A stretch of DNA of 64,000 bases from Kitagawia praeruptora (GCA_037693485.1 CM075354.1:94299001-94363000); one strand, 5' to 3'; counted from the first letter of the stretch, positions 11,315 through 23,920 are shown. Made by a program: numbers and translations. The notes: generated by a model not told the origin, from the sequence alone.

Positions 11315-13707
11315 GATTGATTAGATGTTTCAAGTATAGCTCGAGGGTCCATGTCTACAACCTGATTGATTGACGAATCATCGTCATGTTTTGTTTTTGG
11401 TATAACGGTGGATAAGTAACACTGTCGCGCTGCTACCTGGTCTCCCACGACCTCTCCAATTCCAAATTCTGTTGGAAATTTCATTTTGAGGTGAGGAATC
11501 GAGGTGATGGCCTTCAAGGCTGTGAGAGTTGTCCTGCCAAGAATGGCGTTATAGCTTGAATTGGCGCTGATGACGTGAAATTTGGTCATCTGCCATGTTT
11601 GGCATGGAAGAGAGCCGAATAAGACTGGAAGGTCGATAGTGCCTACAACCTTGACCTCATTTCATGTGAAGCCGTATAGAGGCATGTTCACATTTTCCAA
11701 TTTCCTATCCCCAATATCCATTCGAGCAAAGGCGTGGTGATAAAGTATATCAACGGAACTGCCATTGTCAATTAAGATCTTTTTCACAGTATTAGTGCCG
11801 ATCTTGGCTGTAATTACCAAGGCGTCTTGATGAGATTCGATTATTCCCGAAGGGTAGTCATTGTCAGAGAAAGAAATCACAGGGGATGGATTAAGACGTT
11901 GGCGTTTAGGAGCCTCAGGATTCATATGAAACACTTCTCTGGCGTACAACTTTTTAGAATTATTTGATGTGCCACCGGCGGCAATCCCTCCTGCGATGAC
12001 ATCAATGACTCGATCCAGATCACGAGGGCGATCATTTTGTCTTTCGGTGTCGTGATCAATGTAATGAGTCAACTGTCCTCTCTTGATTTTGGACTCAATA
12101 AGATTACTCAACTGATAACACTGGTCTGTTGTATGGCCGGTGTCCTCATGGTATTCGCAGTACCGAGAGCTTGGAGGTCGTCCGGGTTTCATTGGCCTCG
12201 GTGGTCGGTAATCGGGTTCTGTTTTTAAAAGAGCTAGAATTGTGGCTTTGTCTACAGTGAGCTTCGTGAATTCTTTCTCTTGCCTTTCTCTTGGCTTCCA
12301 TGTCTTGTCTTGATTATCTGACCTTTCCGTTCGTGGCTTTCGAGGGCTTCTGGTGTCACTGGTCCTCGAGTATGAATCATAGCCTCGCTCATAATCCGTT
12401 CTCGGAGAACAGTGTCGAGGACTTCTACTGCGCTCTCGTTTAAAAGCTCGTCGAGGAGATTGGATACTCCCTACTGCTTCTTGCAAATTCATTCGGTGTT
12501 CTACCACTTGGAAGGCTGATTGGAGAGTCCGGGGGTTCTTTTCAAAGAATTCTTCTAACAGATTGGCATGACGATGCTTGTCAATTCCTGCGGCCAGATA
12601 ATTTATTGCCAGTTCTTCAATTAAGTTGGGAATATCAGAAATTTCATTTCAAAATCTGACTAAAAAGTCTCTTAGAGATTCGTTAGATCGCTGTCGGACA
12701 GTCATCAGGGATGCGGTTATCTTTCCACCTTTATAATTGCTTGAAAACCTAGTTTGAAATTTCATTTTTAAAGATTTCCACGAATCTATAGATCGAGGTG
12801 GTAAGCTATTATACCACCGTAGGGCTGTGCCTTGGAGGCACGTTGAAAAGAATTGACATCTCGCTACTTCTGAGTGTCCAAAAAATGCCATACGGCCATC
12901 AAATGTGTTAAGGAATCCACTCGGGTCTGACGTCCCATCGAAGTGATCTAACGAGGGCGTTTTCAACGTCCTATCAATACGAGCTATCTCGATATCTCTC
13001 GATAAGGGACTCTCTGTCGATGTGATTTGGCCGGATTGGTTTCGAATAAACTCTCTACACATGGCGAGGTCACTTCGGATGTCAGCAATGTCTTCTGATC
13101 GTACTGACTCGTTAGAATCAGTTCGCCATGATGAATGACTCGCAGCTGGCGTTGGTCGTCTTCTGCGAGCAGGAGGCCTTGAGTAAATTGACTCTGTTGA
13201 TTCCTCAGCACCAAAGTCGTCATAATCATTCTCCTGAAACTCATCCTCAACATCGACGGTTTTATCATTGGCCAAGGTCGCTGTATTTCTCAATCCACTT
13301 TTCAACTGACGAGCTCGTCGATATCTCCTGAGCTTTTCATCTAAAACTCGCTTTTGTTGTTCTAAGTTAAATATTTCTTCATCCGAGTCTTGGAGATGTT
13401 CTTCCACTCCAATGACGGGCTCTTTTTCTCTTTGGACCTTTTGCAAATGTAGGCGCATGTCGCTTGTGAGTACCTTTTTTCCTGTGTCTGTGGTGACCCT
13501 CATGCGAGTATCTGGCTGAGCCTTTCGTCTTACATCCAAATGCTCCGGTTCGATGAGTCGTTTAGATCCACCTACACTATTTTCTACTACTGGAAATAAC
13601 TGTCTAGGTTTTAGGGGAGGAGGTGCCATTTGGTCCCCAGCTCGAGGGGCCGTTAACATCTCCATTTTTTCCCCGATTTGTTCAATCATCGACTCATTCA
13701 CTTCCAT
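11315..13707 (-). pseudogene. gag: Gypsy gag-protease, interrupted and truncated
   Basis: Minus strand, starting MEVNESMIEQIGEKMEM at 13707. The retrotransposon Gag core is clear at about 12660-12870 (FFSTCLQGTALRWYNSLP, then KMKFQTRFSSNYKGG). It is followed by an Arg/Ser-rich segment, a Cys/His cluster with CEYHEDTGHTTDQC near 12150, and an aspartic protease with motif ILIDNGSSVDILYHH at about 11730-11775. The single frame stays open for about 2.3 kb except for two TGA codons, at 12649-12651 and 11662-11664. Open sequence continues past the protease to the junction at about 11315. RT, RNase H and integrase are absent. The DNGSS protease and general layout suggest the Tat/Athila branch rather than a chromovirus; this is from family knowledge. 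Confidence 0.78.
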
Positions 13708-13751
13708 TTTTGGTTGGAATTTTGAATTAAAGAGCTCCTTCTAGCACCAAA

Positions 13752-14078
13752 TGATGGAGAGTTAATCGTGATTGTAACATAAACTAGGAGATTTGGGAAA
13801 AGATCCAAGAATAGATCTAGATAATATTTATTAAAGTATTTCTCTCCTTAATGGAGGTTTCTCTCTCTAATTTACAAAATGCCAACCTCTTTACAAGTGA
13901 GGTTTGTTGAGTATATATAGGGGATTCCTAGTGGTCCCCTAATTTACTTGGCCACTAAGTTTACATTTGTGGGCTTCTGGGCCCTATTATGAGTACATGT
14001 GTTAATGGGCCTAATACAATCTAAATCATTCTATTAATCTATATACAAATTATGTCACTTGGGCTTCATGGTCCAACA
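13752..14078 (-). mobile_element. 5' LTR of the minus-strand gypsy element
   Basis: On the minus strand it reads TGTTGGACCATG to CTCTCCATCA, 327 bp. A TATATATA at 13911-13919 can serve as its TATA box. It is followed (minus strand) by TTTGGTGCTAGAAGG, where a PBS is expected; I do not recognise the tRNA. The right flank is GGTGC, inside the Tekay-like LTR sequence. The homologous position near 34465 (TTTGGGTGCC) shows the pre-insertion context. Confidence 0.75.
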
Positions 14079-16193
14079 GGTGCATACGTATGCATAATTG
14101 TGACTCGTGTTGTGTTCTTTTCATGAGGGATATGCTAATAGAATTTATGGAATTGTCCCTGTGATTGTATATTGGTAATCGAATGATAGGTGGCTTGAAG
14201 TCGATGAAGGAAGGAGACTGGTGCGTTTTGGGTGCTAAGACCCAAAGGAATGAGGCTGTGCAGCTTATGTATGTTGGGTGTTGTGTGAGCAACCGAGGTT
14301 GGGGCTGTTGTGTAGAGGTCTAGTTGGGTGTGCAGAAAGGGAGTTAGTGCGAGATTGAAGGCGTACGATAAAGAGAAAAAGGAGGCCGGAGGATGGTAGT
14401 GGTGTCAAAGGAGTGTCATCATTGTGGGTATCTTGAATGCAGAGGGTGCAGGTGGCGTTGGAAAGAAGTGGATAGAAGGAGGTGTGGTGAATTCAAGGGT
14501 GTGTGTATTGGTAAGGTAAGGCTAAGAATTTGGACAAAATTGGAGTTTGGTTGAATGATTTTGGGCACGTATATATGTATTTCTCCCTGACTGTTATGCT
14601 AATTTGGAATATATAGAATTGAATCTGTGATTAGTATTCAACTGTTATTTATAGTTTATGGAAATTTTGGTTTAAAACCTTCACTAGTGATTGCTATGTT
14701 GGTTGTTTGTTAGCATAACTATTATGGCTTTATAGTTGTCTGGAATCGTGTTTAATGATTGGTTAAGTTAAATTGTTGAAAAGACTTGAGGTTTGGTCGG
14801 ATGTCGAATGTATCATCGGCTTTTATGAAATTTTTGGACGAGTTTTGGTAATTAAGTGGGGTCAATTGTGCACTTGAAATATGTTGACATTTTTTTATAT
14901 TGGATTTTGAAATATGGTTTTGTGAATTGTTCAAATTCTGTGAATTGTATTTTGATTTTGATTTTGACATTGTGTGGGTGAGTTTATGTCAATGGTTATC
15001 TATGCGTGTTTATCGTAATGTACGTGTGTGTTTAGATTAGTACGAGGTTGTGTGATTGTCACTGGAGTGAATGTGGTGCCAAGAGGGTTATACAAATGTA
15101 AATTGTAAGAATAAGATGGAGTTGAGATTGATACTTGGTTTCCTAATTATTATTTGTGTTGGTTGTACCATAACAAGTTAGGCGATATTTTAAAAGAGGT
15201 GTTGTCCAAATTTTTTTTTACTAGAATTATTTTATTATTTTGATAAAGATTTATGTTGTGCAAAGGATATAAGTGTGAGATAATAATAATATGTTAAGTG
15301 CTTATGTGATTCTGTAATTATATGTTACTATTTCGAGAATATGATCTACATGAGTTATAGGTTATAAATTGTTAAGTGTATAGGACGCATTGGGGTAGAA
15401 CAGAGTTAGACGATTAAGGTTGTAAGCGTACTGAAATTGTACTTTATCTTTATATAGGTAATAGTAAGAGGCCGGTTGAGAGCCAGTGCACGCGTAGGTG
15501 GAATCTAGAGGAAGGAAGATAATGATCAGAGTTGACGAGTGTGCACGTATAAAGATTGACAAGTGATAAAGGAAAGACGAATGTGTGACCAAATAAAGGC
15601 CAGTGTATAAAGGAATAGAGATTGATGTAAAGTGGGTCAAGAATCGAGTTGTTGGAATTGGAAACTTCATGTATTGAGGCAAGTATACTATCCCTCACTT
15701 ATTGTTCAAGTGATGTGAAACCTTCTGTATTATTTATTTGTTCTTTCGAAATCCCTTCTGGCAAATAATTATTTTCTTTATATTTATTATGAATAATGTG
15801 AGCCTGTTCTGTTAATTTTACGATGCTTCTTCCAAATCATTTTGCTAGTGCCTAAACCTTTCATTCTTATTGCCAGTGACATTTTCTTTTATTAATTTAT
15901 AAAAAAAAATTTTCAAACTATTCTTTTATTGTTTATTCTTTTCCTCACCTATCATTCAGGTGTTGATTTCTTTTAAAATCATTTTATTTCAATATTCCTC
16001 GCATATGCTAATATTCTTCGAAGTATGTTTTTCCTTTAAATTGATGTAAACTAATTCGAGGTTTATACTGTTGCTGAGGTATGTGTTGCTCAGTGACGGT
16101 TAAAGCCAAGAATGAATTGAGATCTTCTTAATTATTCAAACTCATTATTGTCAGGCCGGTTTTGGCAGCTAAAGCCTATGAGTGCTTAGCAGA

Positions 16194-18136
16194 TGAATAG
16201 TGCATAATTTTGCATATTTTTATTGCCTATTTATTGCTTGAACTCGTATTTTAATAAATTATTTTGTTGCATTTCAGGAAATTCGAGAAAAGTGAAGAAA
16301 TGACAAAATATATAAATAAAGTGCAAGAAAGGGCAAAAGAGAAAGAAGAAGGACCAAAGTAGAAGAAAAAGGAAAGAGAAGGGAGGGTGGTGCATATTTT
16401 TACCAAACAAATTGGATGGTCAAGATTTAGCCAACATTAAACTAAATGAATGGCTAGGATTAACCCACACCAACCAAAAACCCTAAAAATCTTCTATAAA
16501 TACCTTCCTCATTCTCTTGTAAAAACAATTATTAGACACCATTAGCTTACATCTTAGAATTAGGTTAGTTCTAAGTTCACTCCTAAATTATAGTTGTAAT
16601 TTTTTCCTTGTAAACACTTTTTATTTTTATGCAATTTTCAAACTTCATTTTCGTTATTTTCGTAAATCCGATTAGTGGACAAAGTAGCGAAAGCTAACCA
16701 CTTGGGGTTGAAATTAACGAACTTTTAATTTCTTGTTTTTAGTTTTAATTGTAATTGTACCCCTTTAAATTTCCATTTTATTGTGGGTTTTATTATTATT
16801 AATTGCAGATCTAAATTTTATTGTTTTATATGTTAGTGTAATAATAATAAAAAAATAAAAAAAATTAAGAAAAATATTAATTTTAAGTTTCAGTATCAAT
16901 TTTCGTTCATTTTTAGTGTAATTCGAAGCCTGCATTGTTAGCCTAAACAACAAACCCAGTTCAACCTTTTCCCCTGTCTTTGTTTCAAACCCAGAAAACT
17001 CTCTTTTTCTCCTCTCCTTCTTCTTCAACCCAAATCTCTCCCTTCCTCTCTTCTTCTCTTTCCCCACGAACAACACCCATCTCCTTTCCCTCTTTTTGAT
17101 TCAAACACAACCCTCTCTTCTCCTTTTCTTTATTTCGAATCTATAACACACATTTCCCTTTGTCCTCGTTGTTGGTTACGTTCTTGATTTGATGCATCGA
17201 CTGTTTTGATTGTTTCGTTTTGTTCCGTTTTAGAATCGTAGAATTCGCTGCTGGTTTAGTGTTCTTTGGGTTTAGTTTTAAGTTTTATGGACTGTTTCGT
17301 TACTGAGTTCGATTTCTAGGTTTTGTTTGTTCCGCTGTTGATTCGAGTTTGCTGTTTGAGTTCCTGTTTTCGCTGGTTATTGTTCCTGTAACGAGTTTAT
17401 TGTTCGCCGAGTCATTGAGTCACGAGTCTGTTTTACTGTAAATGTCGAGTCATTGTAGTTGTCTTTGCCGAGGTTGTTGTTTGTTCGTGGCTTGCCTTTG
17501 AGTTGTGTTTAGTTACGTTGCTATGTAGTCCGGTTTGCTGCTTGTTCGTTCCTTTTCGCTGTCGAGTGTTGTTCTCCGAGTGACTGAGTTTGATTGAGTG
17601 TAACTGGTTTTGTTATTCTTTTCTTTCGAGTGTCCAGTGGTTGAATGGTTCTAGTTACTTTGTTTATTTTCTGTTTGTTCACCGGGTTAACTCAGTTCAA
17701 TGGATTTCTGTCTTCCTGTATTGAGTTTCGTTTTGCTGTTTTCGAATTGTTCTGTGTTTGTTAGTCCTGTATTGAGTTGCTGAATTTTTCTTGTTCGCTT
17801 AATTTTGTTCGAGTTGAATTTGCTGGAATCTGAGTTTTGGGCTAGTTTATTTTACGAACATATCATGCCAGTTTTTCATTAAAAATTTTCTTAAAATAAA
17901 TTCAAGTTTTATTTAGAATTTTAGAATAACTTAAAATTTTTATTCTACTTTAGAATTTAGAATTTAGAATTAAATTAGTAAAAATCCAATTTTTCAAAAA
18001 CCCAAAAATCGCTCTAGTCCGATTAAATTAAAATTTAAGGTTAAGCGAAAAATAATTGTCTCTGTGGATTGAATCTTAAAATACTAAAACGAGATCGTGC
18101 GCTTGCGATTTTAATTGTCCTATTTTTAGCACATCA
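16194..18136 (+). mobile_element. Solo Athila-like LTR with perfect TSD
   Basis: 1,943 bp from TGAATAGTGCATAATT to TTTAGCACATCA. Flanked by GCAGA at 16189-16193 and 18137-18141. A TATA-like CTATAAATACC lies at about 16494-16504. Near the right end, CTGTGGATTGAATC and CGTGCGCTTGCG match the Athila-style end seen at about 1072-1127. There is no interior, PBS or second LTR, so it is the product of LTR-LTR recombination. Removing it restores AGTGCTTAGCAGACAAGAG in the Tekay-like LTR. Confidence 0.85.
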
Positions 18137-18586
18137 GCAGACAAGAGTGAGACTTTGTATAATTGGGAATTTCTTAAATCTTCTTTTGAACTTCAGATTT
18201 TCTTAATCCATGATTCCTTATAGATTGCTTTTGAAATTATAAAATCTTGATAATTGATTTGCTCCTTAAATTATTAATGTTCTGTTGATATATGATTCTT
18301 CTTTGCTGTATCATAACATGCTTAGTTTAATCTTTTTGCTTTGTCATTTATGAACCCTTATATCACATGCTTCCTTGAATCTTAATCATATTGCTGTTGT
18401 TCATGATTCTGTATATCAGTTGCTTCCCTGAACCTCACTCTTTTATAAGTGAAAATGAAAATGGCTTAAATTAATTAAAGATGTTTTTAAAATTCCTTAT
18501 ACTGGGCTGATCTGTTATCAGTGAGTTTAAGGACTAAAAAGCAAAATATTTTAAATTACTAATAAACTTATTTATAAATTGGAGAA

Positions 18587-18712
18587 GCGTAAGAGGCTAG
18601 GGTGGTACTAGTCCAGCACTTTTATTTAGCGTAAGAGGCTAGGGTGGTCCTAGTCCAGCACTTTTAGTTACCGTAAGAGACTAGGGTGGTTCTAGTCCAG
18701 CATTAAAGGCAA
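18587..18712 (+). repeat. 42-bp tandem repeat, three units
   Basis: Units start at 18587, 18629 and 18671 and read GCGTAAGAGGCTAGGGTGG followed by TAGTCCAGCACTTTT. The same GCGTAAGAGG/GTCCAGCACTT pair builds the 46-bp array at 3597-3702 in the opposite orientation. Confidence 0.85.
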
Positions 18713-19700
18713 ATGTGTTGCCTAATTGGGAACCCAAATTTTAAAGGAAGGGGGACTTTACGTGGCTGATCACCCGTATTGTCCGTAATCAGGAGAATAA
18801 TACAATCAACTGAAATGTTTTTAAAAATGGTTTTATGAAAAGTATGTTTCAAAGATGAAATGGTTTTAAAGAAAGGAATGGTTTGATAAGATATATATGT
18901 TTGAAGGTAAATGGTAATTAGTTTCGAAATTGTGAATATCTGAGTTAGTTGTTTTATATCTTGATTAAAGTTGGGAACTCAGTAAAACAATGGGATTAAG
19001 GATGGATAGAAGTTTCCCAATTATTCCCTTCGCGAGTAACATTGTACGTTGAAAGTGGAGTAAGAATGATTGGGGGATTTCTTGATATTCTTTTTCTCAA
19101 AGTTTTATCTGAGGTAGTATGGTTGAAGATAATGGAAAATTTTTACTCTATGATGGAAATTGAATGATCTCTTGAGATAAGGTATTCATTGGTATTGTTC
19201 ATCAATGAATTATCGTAATATCGTTGTTTCACTATATTGATCACTTGCTGAGCGTTGTTGGCTCACTCTTGCTTCAATTTCCCTAACCTTTCAGTTAGTA
19301 TTAAGGGTGGATGTCTACATCTTACAAGTCATATGAGAGCAATGAGGCAACCTATACAGGATAGATCTCGAAGTCAGAGCGGGTAAGCACAAATTGGAAT
19401 TAAGCTACAGATTAGACGGTATAGTAATTGTATTCAGAGTAGTAAAAGAAGTTGTAATAATTTGTATAGTTTAGATTCTTGTTTCATACCATAACCTGGA
19501 ATCGATCCTCGGTGAGGAATCGTTGGTGTATTAAGTTTTAATTGTATTTGTTAAATTGGAATTTGGTTGGGTTAAATTACAGGTGGATAGTCCGATTTAT
19601 GAATACTTCATGTCGAAATTTTCTAAAATTCTCCTGTATCAAAGTCTATTTTATTATAAAAAGTTTATTTTCAATATTGAGAAGTCGGGGCGTCACAGGT

Positions 19701-19712
19701 TGGTATCAGAGC
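19701..19712 (+). other. Primer-binding site of the Tekay-like element
   Basis: TGGTATCAGAGC, three bases after the LTR end CGTCACA. It marks 14079-19697 as a 5' LTR in plus orientation. Confidence 0.85.
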
Positions 19713-21732
19713 AACAGGTTATGGTCACTGAAACAAGTTAGGATGATTAGGTGCACGTATTTAGGTTAGACGTTAGATAGAACGATTTAGGATAAGATTC
19801 GCCTTAGGTTATTAGGACAACGGTTGCGACGTTAGTTAGTTTTTCGACATATCGTGCGAGCCAGAATCCGATTCATTCGAAGGTACGACTTTGGACGAGG
19901 CAGTTGATTCGGCGTCGCCTACGTTAAATAGACGACTGGAGTTACCAGCTTGGAGGATGCTACGTGTTGACCTTCGTGTATGTTCTAGAATTTCTTTTGC
20001 GACTTTAGTTACCTCGTGAACGATATAGAAAGTGCGAAAGGACGGTAAACAAGATGTGAAATGTGATTTCTGGCATGTGATAGAGTAAGGACATGGTTAT
20101 TCATTACTAGCCGTTGATTTCATTTAATTTATTGATTAAGGAGATTTAACCTTTCTTTCTGTTTCTTCTTATCTTGATAATACTCCATCACCTTTGGTAA
20201 TCAACCATATTTCAATTGATGACGAATTTTTTTCAGATTCATTTAAACACATTTCTATTTTTCAAAGATACCTTTATTTTTCAGGGGATCACTTGATTCA
20301 ACATGATGCATATAAATTATTGAGTCCCTTGAATTCTTTCTAATTTCCCCGAATAATTGCTATTCCTTATTCAACATTATATATCTATAAACTTTTTGAA
20401 ACTTTTGAATTCTTTTTGTTTCTCTTTGAATACTTAACCTTATTTATTCTGGCTGGGATGAACATCCCTATGTATATAGAGGATTCAGGGACATTTTATC
20501 TATGTGATAGAAGTCTGGTGGGACGCCACTGATTGTGTTTGTCATGAAAGTACAGAAGGTTGGCCACCTTCTTGTGCTATGGTGTTTGACTTAAGTGACA
20601 AATGCAACCTGAAATTAGTTCAATGATCATATTGATCTCACAGTTAAATTCTTTTATAAAATTTTTATCAAACAAAACTCATCATGTACTCATACATGTT
20701 AATACCTGTCTATTCTATTGATCCCTTTTGTTATAAACCATTATGATTTCTAAAAGCTATCAATGATTGAGAGCAGCAAAGGTGGAGACGATGAAATTTT
20801 GAGTGGTGTAAGCTATATTTACGTCGAATGAAAATTGGATGAGTAGGTTTGAGAATTGAGGTTAAAGCAGAGAATTGAATATCAAGTTAGATTACGCAGT
20901 GGATTGACAACACACGTACAAGATTCGTTAATCCGGAAATAAAAGCTTTCAGGAGTAAAGGAAGAGATTGAAAACCGTCCCAGAGTCAGTGCAACCGGAT
21001 TAACAAGGAAAGGATGAAGATGCTTACAATGCCCAACGAAATGTTCAAAGAATTCAAGAAGTTAGAGATAGAGGTTCGAAGGCCTATATCTGCAAGTGAC
21101 GATGGTCTATACCGTGACCCACCAACATGAGTTATTATAGGAAATTTTGGAATACGAGAATGACTTGATGAAGCAGAATGGGAATGAATTGACTGGAGCG
21201 GAATTGACTAGTCGAAGAAGATAAGGTGGATGCGTATTTATTTCATTTATTTGATAATGCAGGTTACATATAAATGCCATAAATTTCGTAGTTAAATTAG
21301 TCATTGATGAACACGAGAGTTATGACATTCGGAGTCAGATTGGAGGACTCGTCAAGTATGTACAGTTGCATTTCCGGGGTGATTCGAGAATTCGGGATAG
21401 TGGAGCTAAACGGTTTTTGAATGTTGGAAGATAATCTTCGATGACGTGTTCTTGGGTTTACGCAGTTTAAGTCGAGTTTATGAAAAATTTATATTGTTTA
21501 ATTTTAGATTTTCAGAATTGGTAAAGTATGAAATTTTCCATGTGTTTATTTAGAGCCCTGCCACCAGTTTTTTCCCTTTTCCTCTTGGTTTCTCTCGAAC
21601 CTTCACCACATTTCTCTACCATTCTCTCTCAAAATCTCTCTCAAAAAAATCTCTCTCAATATCTCGTTTTAATCCCAACCCTTAGTCTCCCCTTTCTTCT
21701 TCTCTATAAAAGCTGGTGTGTGTGTCGCGTAT
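19713..21732 (+). mobile_element. Non-coding interior and start of second Tekay-like LTR
   Basis: About 1.8 kb after the PBS has no recognisable gag or pol. A short Gag-like stretch near 21029-21060 (reading MPNEMFKEFKKLEIEV) may be a coding relic. The end of this stretch, with CTATAAAAGCTGG (TATA at 21705-21712), continues at 34077 after removal of copia-A. It therefore belongs to a second LTR copy whose exact start I could not place. The element looks like a large non-autonomous derivative. Confidence 0.5.
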
Positions 21733-21803
21733 TGTTAGGAATATGTTGTACTTGATGATAACTTCACAATCAATCAAAATTGTATAAGTCAAGTTTTGTA
21801 ACT

Positions 21804-22114
21804 GTCAACGGATGAGACATTATAACTCTATCCGTTGACAGGTAGCTCATCAACGGATGAGGTTTTTTACTATACTGCAGTACCTCTATGCTATCAGTTG
21901 ATAGTGTTTCTATTCAGAGTCATGTTGACCATCATTGGATAGGCAGAATAGGGTAGCCAATTATAAATAAGCTATGTTATGTAATTCTGTCTAAGTGAAA
22001 GTGTATCAACGGATGAAGACAGGACTCTATCAATGGATACAACTCAAATCTACTCTATCAACGGATACAGCTCAAACTACCATCAACGGATGACTGTGTA
22101 CAACATCAATGGAT
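21804..22114 (+). promoter_or_regulatory. ATCAACGGAT motif array in LTR U3
   Basis: Copies: GTCAACGGAT 21804, inverse ATCCGTTGAC 21830, and ATCAACGGAT at 21849, 22005, 22057 and 22082. Variants ATCAATGGAT lie at 22029 and 22105. The 3' LTR has perfect copies at 33201, 33357, 33381, 33409, 33434 and 33457. The core CAACGG fits the MYB-type site YAACKG (known consensus). A role in transcription is inference from the position upstream of the TATA box. Confidence 0.6.
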
Positions 22115-22549
22115 AATCATTAACACTTTCTTCTATGCTAGCTGGGAATTAGCAGTTGATAAGGACAGGTTTGACTGACAGATCACATGGGTTGATAGTA
22201 TGTATAAAAAGCAGTATGGCAGCAATACTTTGGAAACACAGAAGAAAGAAGCATTCCATTTACACAGTACATACAAGAAAGGTGCAGGGGACATATCTGT
22301 TCACAAGGACAACCTTTCGGCTACATGTGGATTTGGAGTGGAGTAGCAAGTCAACTTGAATTAGATTAATATTATCTTATTCCTGTAGTACTTGTAAACT
22401 AAGGATATATAACCAAGTGTAACAACTCTTTAGAAACTAAGAAAACAGATACATTTGCTTAGGGTTTCTTGAATATTTTTAGAAGCAAAGAGTTGTAAAA
22501 CCAGAAGCTGTGTACATTTGTATCACAAAGTTTTCTTCGAATAAAAGTC

Positions 22550-22580
22550 TCAGGTGGTACATTTAACCACCTGATTTTTT
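22550..22580 (+). terminator. Stem-loop at the LTR polyadenylation region
   Basis: TCAGGTGG (22550-22557), a 9-nt loop, CCACCTGA (22567-22574), then T6, directly after AATAAA. The 3' LTR copy is at 33902-33926. An identical stem occurs in the copia-B LTR at 54129-54155. Likely an RNA 3'-end or R-region structure; function inferred. Confidence 0.6.
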
Positions 22581-22721
22581 ATGTGTTTGTGAATCATTTC
22601 TCATTCAGCAATTATCTCCTTATAGATTTCTGTGGTTCTTATCAGAAATTTATAAATATCAAGAATTGTATTCAACCCCCCCTTCTACAATTATACAAGT
22701 GTGTAATCTGGGAATAACAAT

Positions 22722-22733
22722 TGGTATCAGAGC
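22722..22733 (+). other. Primer-binding site of copia-A, first copy
   Basis: TGGTATCAGAGC two bases after the 5' LTR. A second identical site is at 23864-23875 because of the internal duplication. Confidence 0.9.
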
Positions 22734-22778
22734 AAGCTTCTAACATATTTGAAGTTTAAAGATCAACACACTTCCAAC

Positions 22779-23791
22779 ATGTCTAAGAAGGATTATGGAG
22801 TAAATATACCAGTTCTTGATAGAGAAAATTACTTTCACTGGAAAGTAAAAATGCGTCTACATCTCATGTCTATTGATGAAGGTTTTGTAGATTGCATTGA
22901 GAAGGGTCCTCATGTTCCAATGAAGACTACATCAAGAGTTGGCCTTGCTGCAGATGCACCAAACACTAACATTCCCAAACCTGTCTCTGAGTGGAGTACT
23001 GAAGATGTTGCAGAAGTCCACAAAGATAAAAAGACCGTGAATATTCTGTTTAATGGCTTAAAAATAGACATGGTTGACAATGTTATTAACTGTACTACCT
23101 CCAAGGAAGTATGGAACATTGTTCAAACCCTTTGTGAAGGTACAGAACATGTAAGGGAAAACAAGATGCAAGTACTGATCCAACAGTATGAGCACTTCCA
23201 TTTCAAGAATGGAGAGACATTGAATGACACATTTAGTAGATTTCAAAAGCTACTGAATGGCTTGAAACTGTATGGAAGAATCTACCAAGTGAAAGATTCT
23301 AATCTCAAATTTCTGAGATCACTGCCCAAAGAGTGGAAGCCAATGACTGTTTCTCTAAGAAACACTCAAGAGTACAAGACATTTACTCTTGAAAGGCTCT
23401 ATGGAACTTTAAAGACATATGAACTAGAAATGGCGCAGGATGAAGAAATTGAGAAGGGCCAAAAGAAAAGTGGGTCAGTTGCACTTGTTGCCGACTTGGA
23501 GCAGAAGGAGGAGAAGAGGACTGAAGCTGCTAGATCTACACCAAACAGGGAGGTCTGTGAAGGTAGAGCAGAATCAAGCAAAAGCAATGAAAAGGTGACT
23601 GAAGAAATGAATGTCCTTCAGTAGGATGAATTAGATGAGATAGATGAGCACTTAGCCTTTCTATCTAGGAGATTCTCTAAGCTAAAATTCAGAAGAAACT
23701 CTGGGGTGGCCAAGCCATTTAACAAGGATTTTTCCATAAGTAACTATGTGGATAAATCCAAAATTAAATGCTACAATTGTGGAATTGCTGG
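22779..23791 (+). pseudogene. gag: Copia-A gag, first duplicate (N-terminal part)
   Basis: Starts MSKKDYGVNIPVLDREN at 22779. Copia Gag core motifs are visible: NYFHWKVKMRLHLMS, TSKEVWNIVQTLCEG and LNDTFSRFQKLLNGL. A TAG interrupts the frame at 23622-23624 (NVLQ-stop-DELDEID). The reading then resumes in the same frame towards the first zinc knuckle (CYNCGIAG). It is cut there at about 23791 by the second copy of the LTR tail. So this copy could encode only the capsid-like part, without either zinc knuckle. Confidence 0.85.
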
Positions 23792-23875
23792 TTTATAAAT
23801 ATCAAGAATTGTATTCAACCCCCCTTCTACAATTATACAAGTGTGTAATCTGGGAATAACAATTGGTATCAGAGC
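23792..23875 (+). repeat. Duplicated LTR tail and PBS inside copia-A
   Basis: TTTATAAATATCAAGAATTG through GGGAATAACA and TGGTATCAGAGC repeats 22649-22733 almost exactly. It starts a tandem unit of about 1,142 bp (22649-23791 versus 23792-24934). The join is at GGAATTGCTGG/TTTATAAAT. The copy has one C fewer in the C-run. Confidence 0.9.
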
Positions 23876-23920
23876 AAGCTTCTAACATATTTGAAGTTTA
23901 AAGATCAACACACTTCCAAC

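Larger units (their letters stand above)
14079..19697 (+). mobile_element. Tekay-like long 5' LTR, left-truncated, with insertion
   Basis: Non-coding. Its right end GGGGCGTCACA is followed by a tRNA-Met PBS, so this is a 5' LTR. The first kilobase (14079-15115) matches 34465-35513 closely, for example GCATAATTNTGACTCG and GAATGTGGTGCCAAGAGGG. Without the nested solo LTR and its TSD it is about 3.7 kb, and its left part was removed at the gypsy insertion. It has a tandem array at 18587-18712 and a GGCTGATCACC word at 18764-18774, both echoed in the other Tekay-like LTRs of the window. No frame in it is a credible gene. Confidence 0.72.
21733..22719 (+). repeat. Copia-A 5' LTR
   Basis: 987 bp. 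The upstream region (21804-22114) holds the ATCAACGGAT array. A TATATAA at 22406-22412 is the likely TATA box. AATAAA at 22540-22545 is followed by a stem-loop (22550-22574) and T6. The tail ATTGTATTCAACCCCCC is followed by the TGGGAATAACA end. Confidence 0.92.

Noticed and set aside
21804..22114. CRISPR-like array of ATCAACGGAT repeats
   Set aside because: Repeats are 10 bp, irregularly spaced, in both orientations and inside a plant LTR.
22722..22733. Initiator tRNA-Met gene fragment
   Set aside because: TGGTATCAGAGC recurs right after several LTRs, so it is the retrotransposon primer-binding site.
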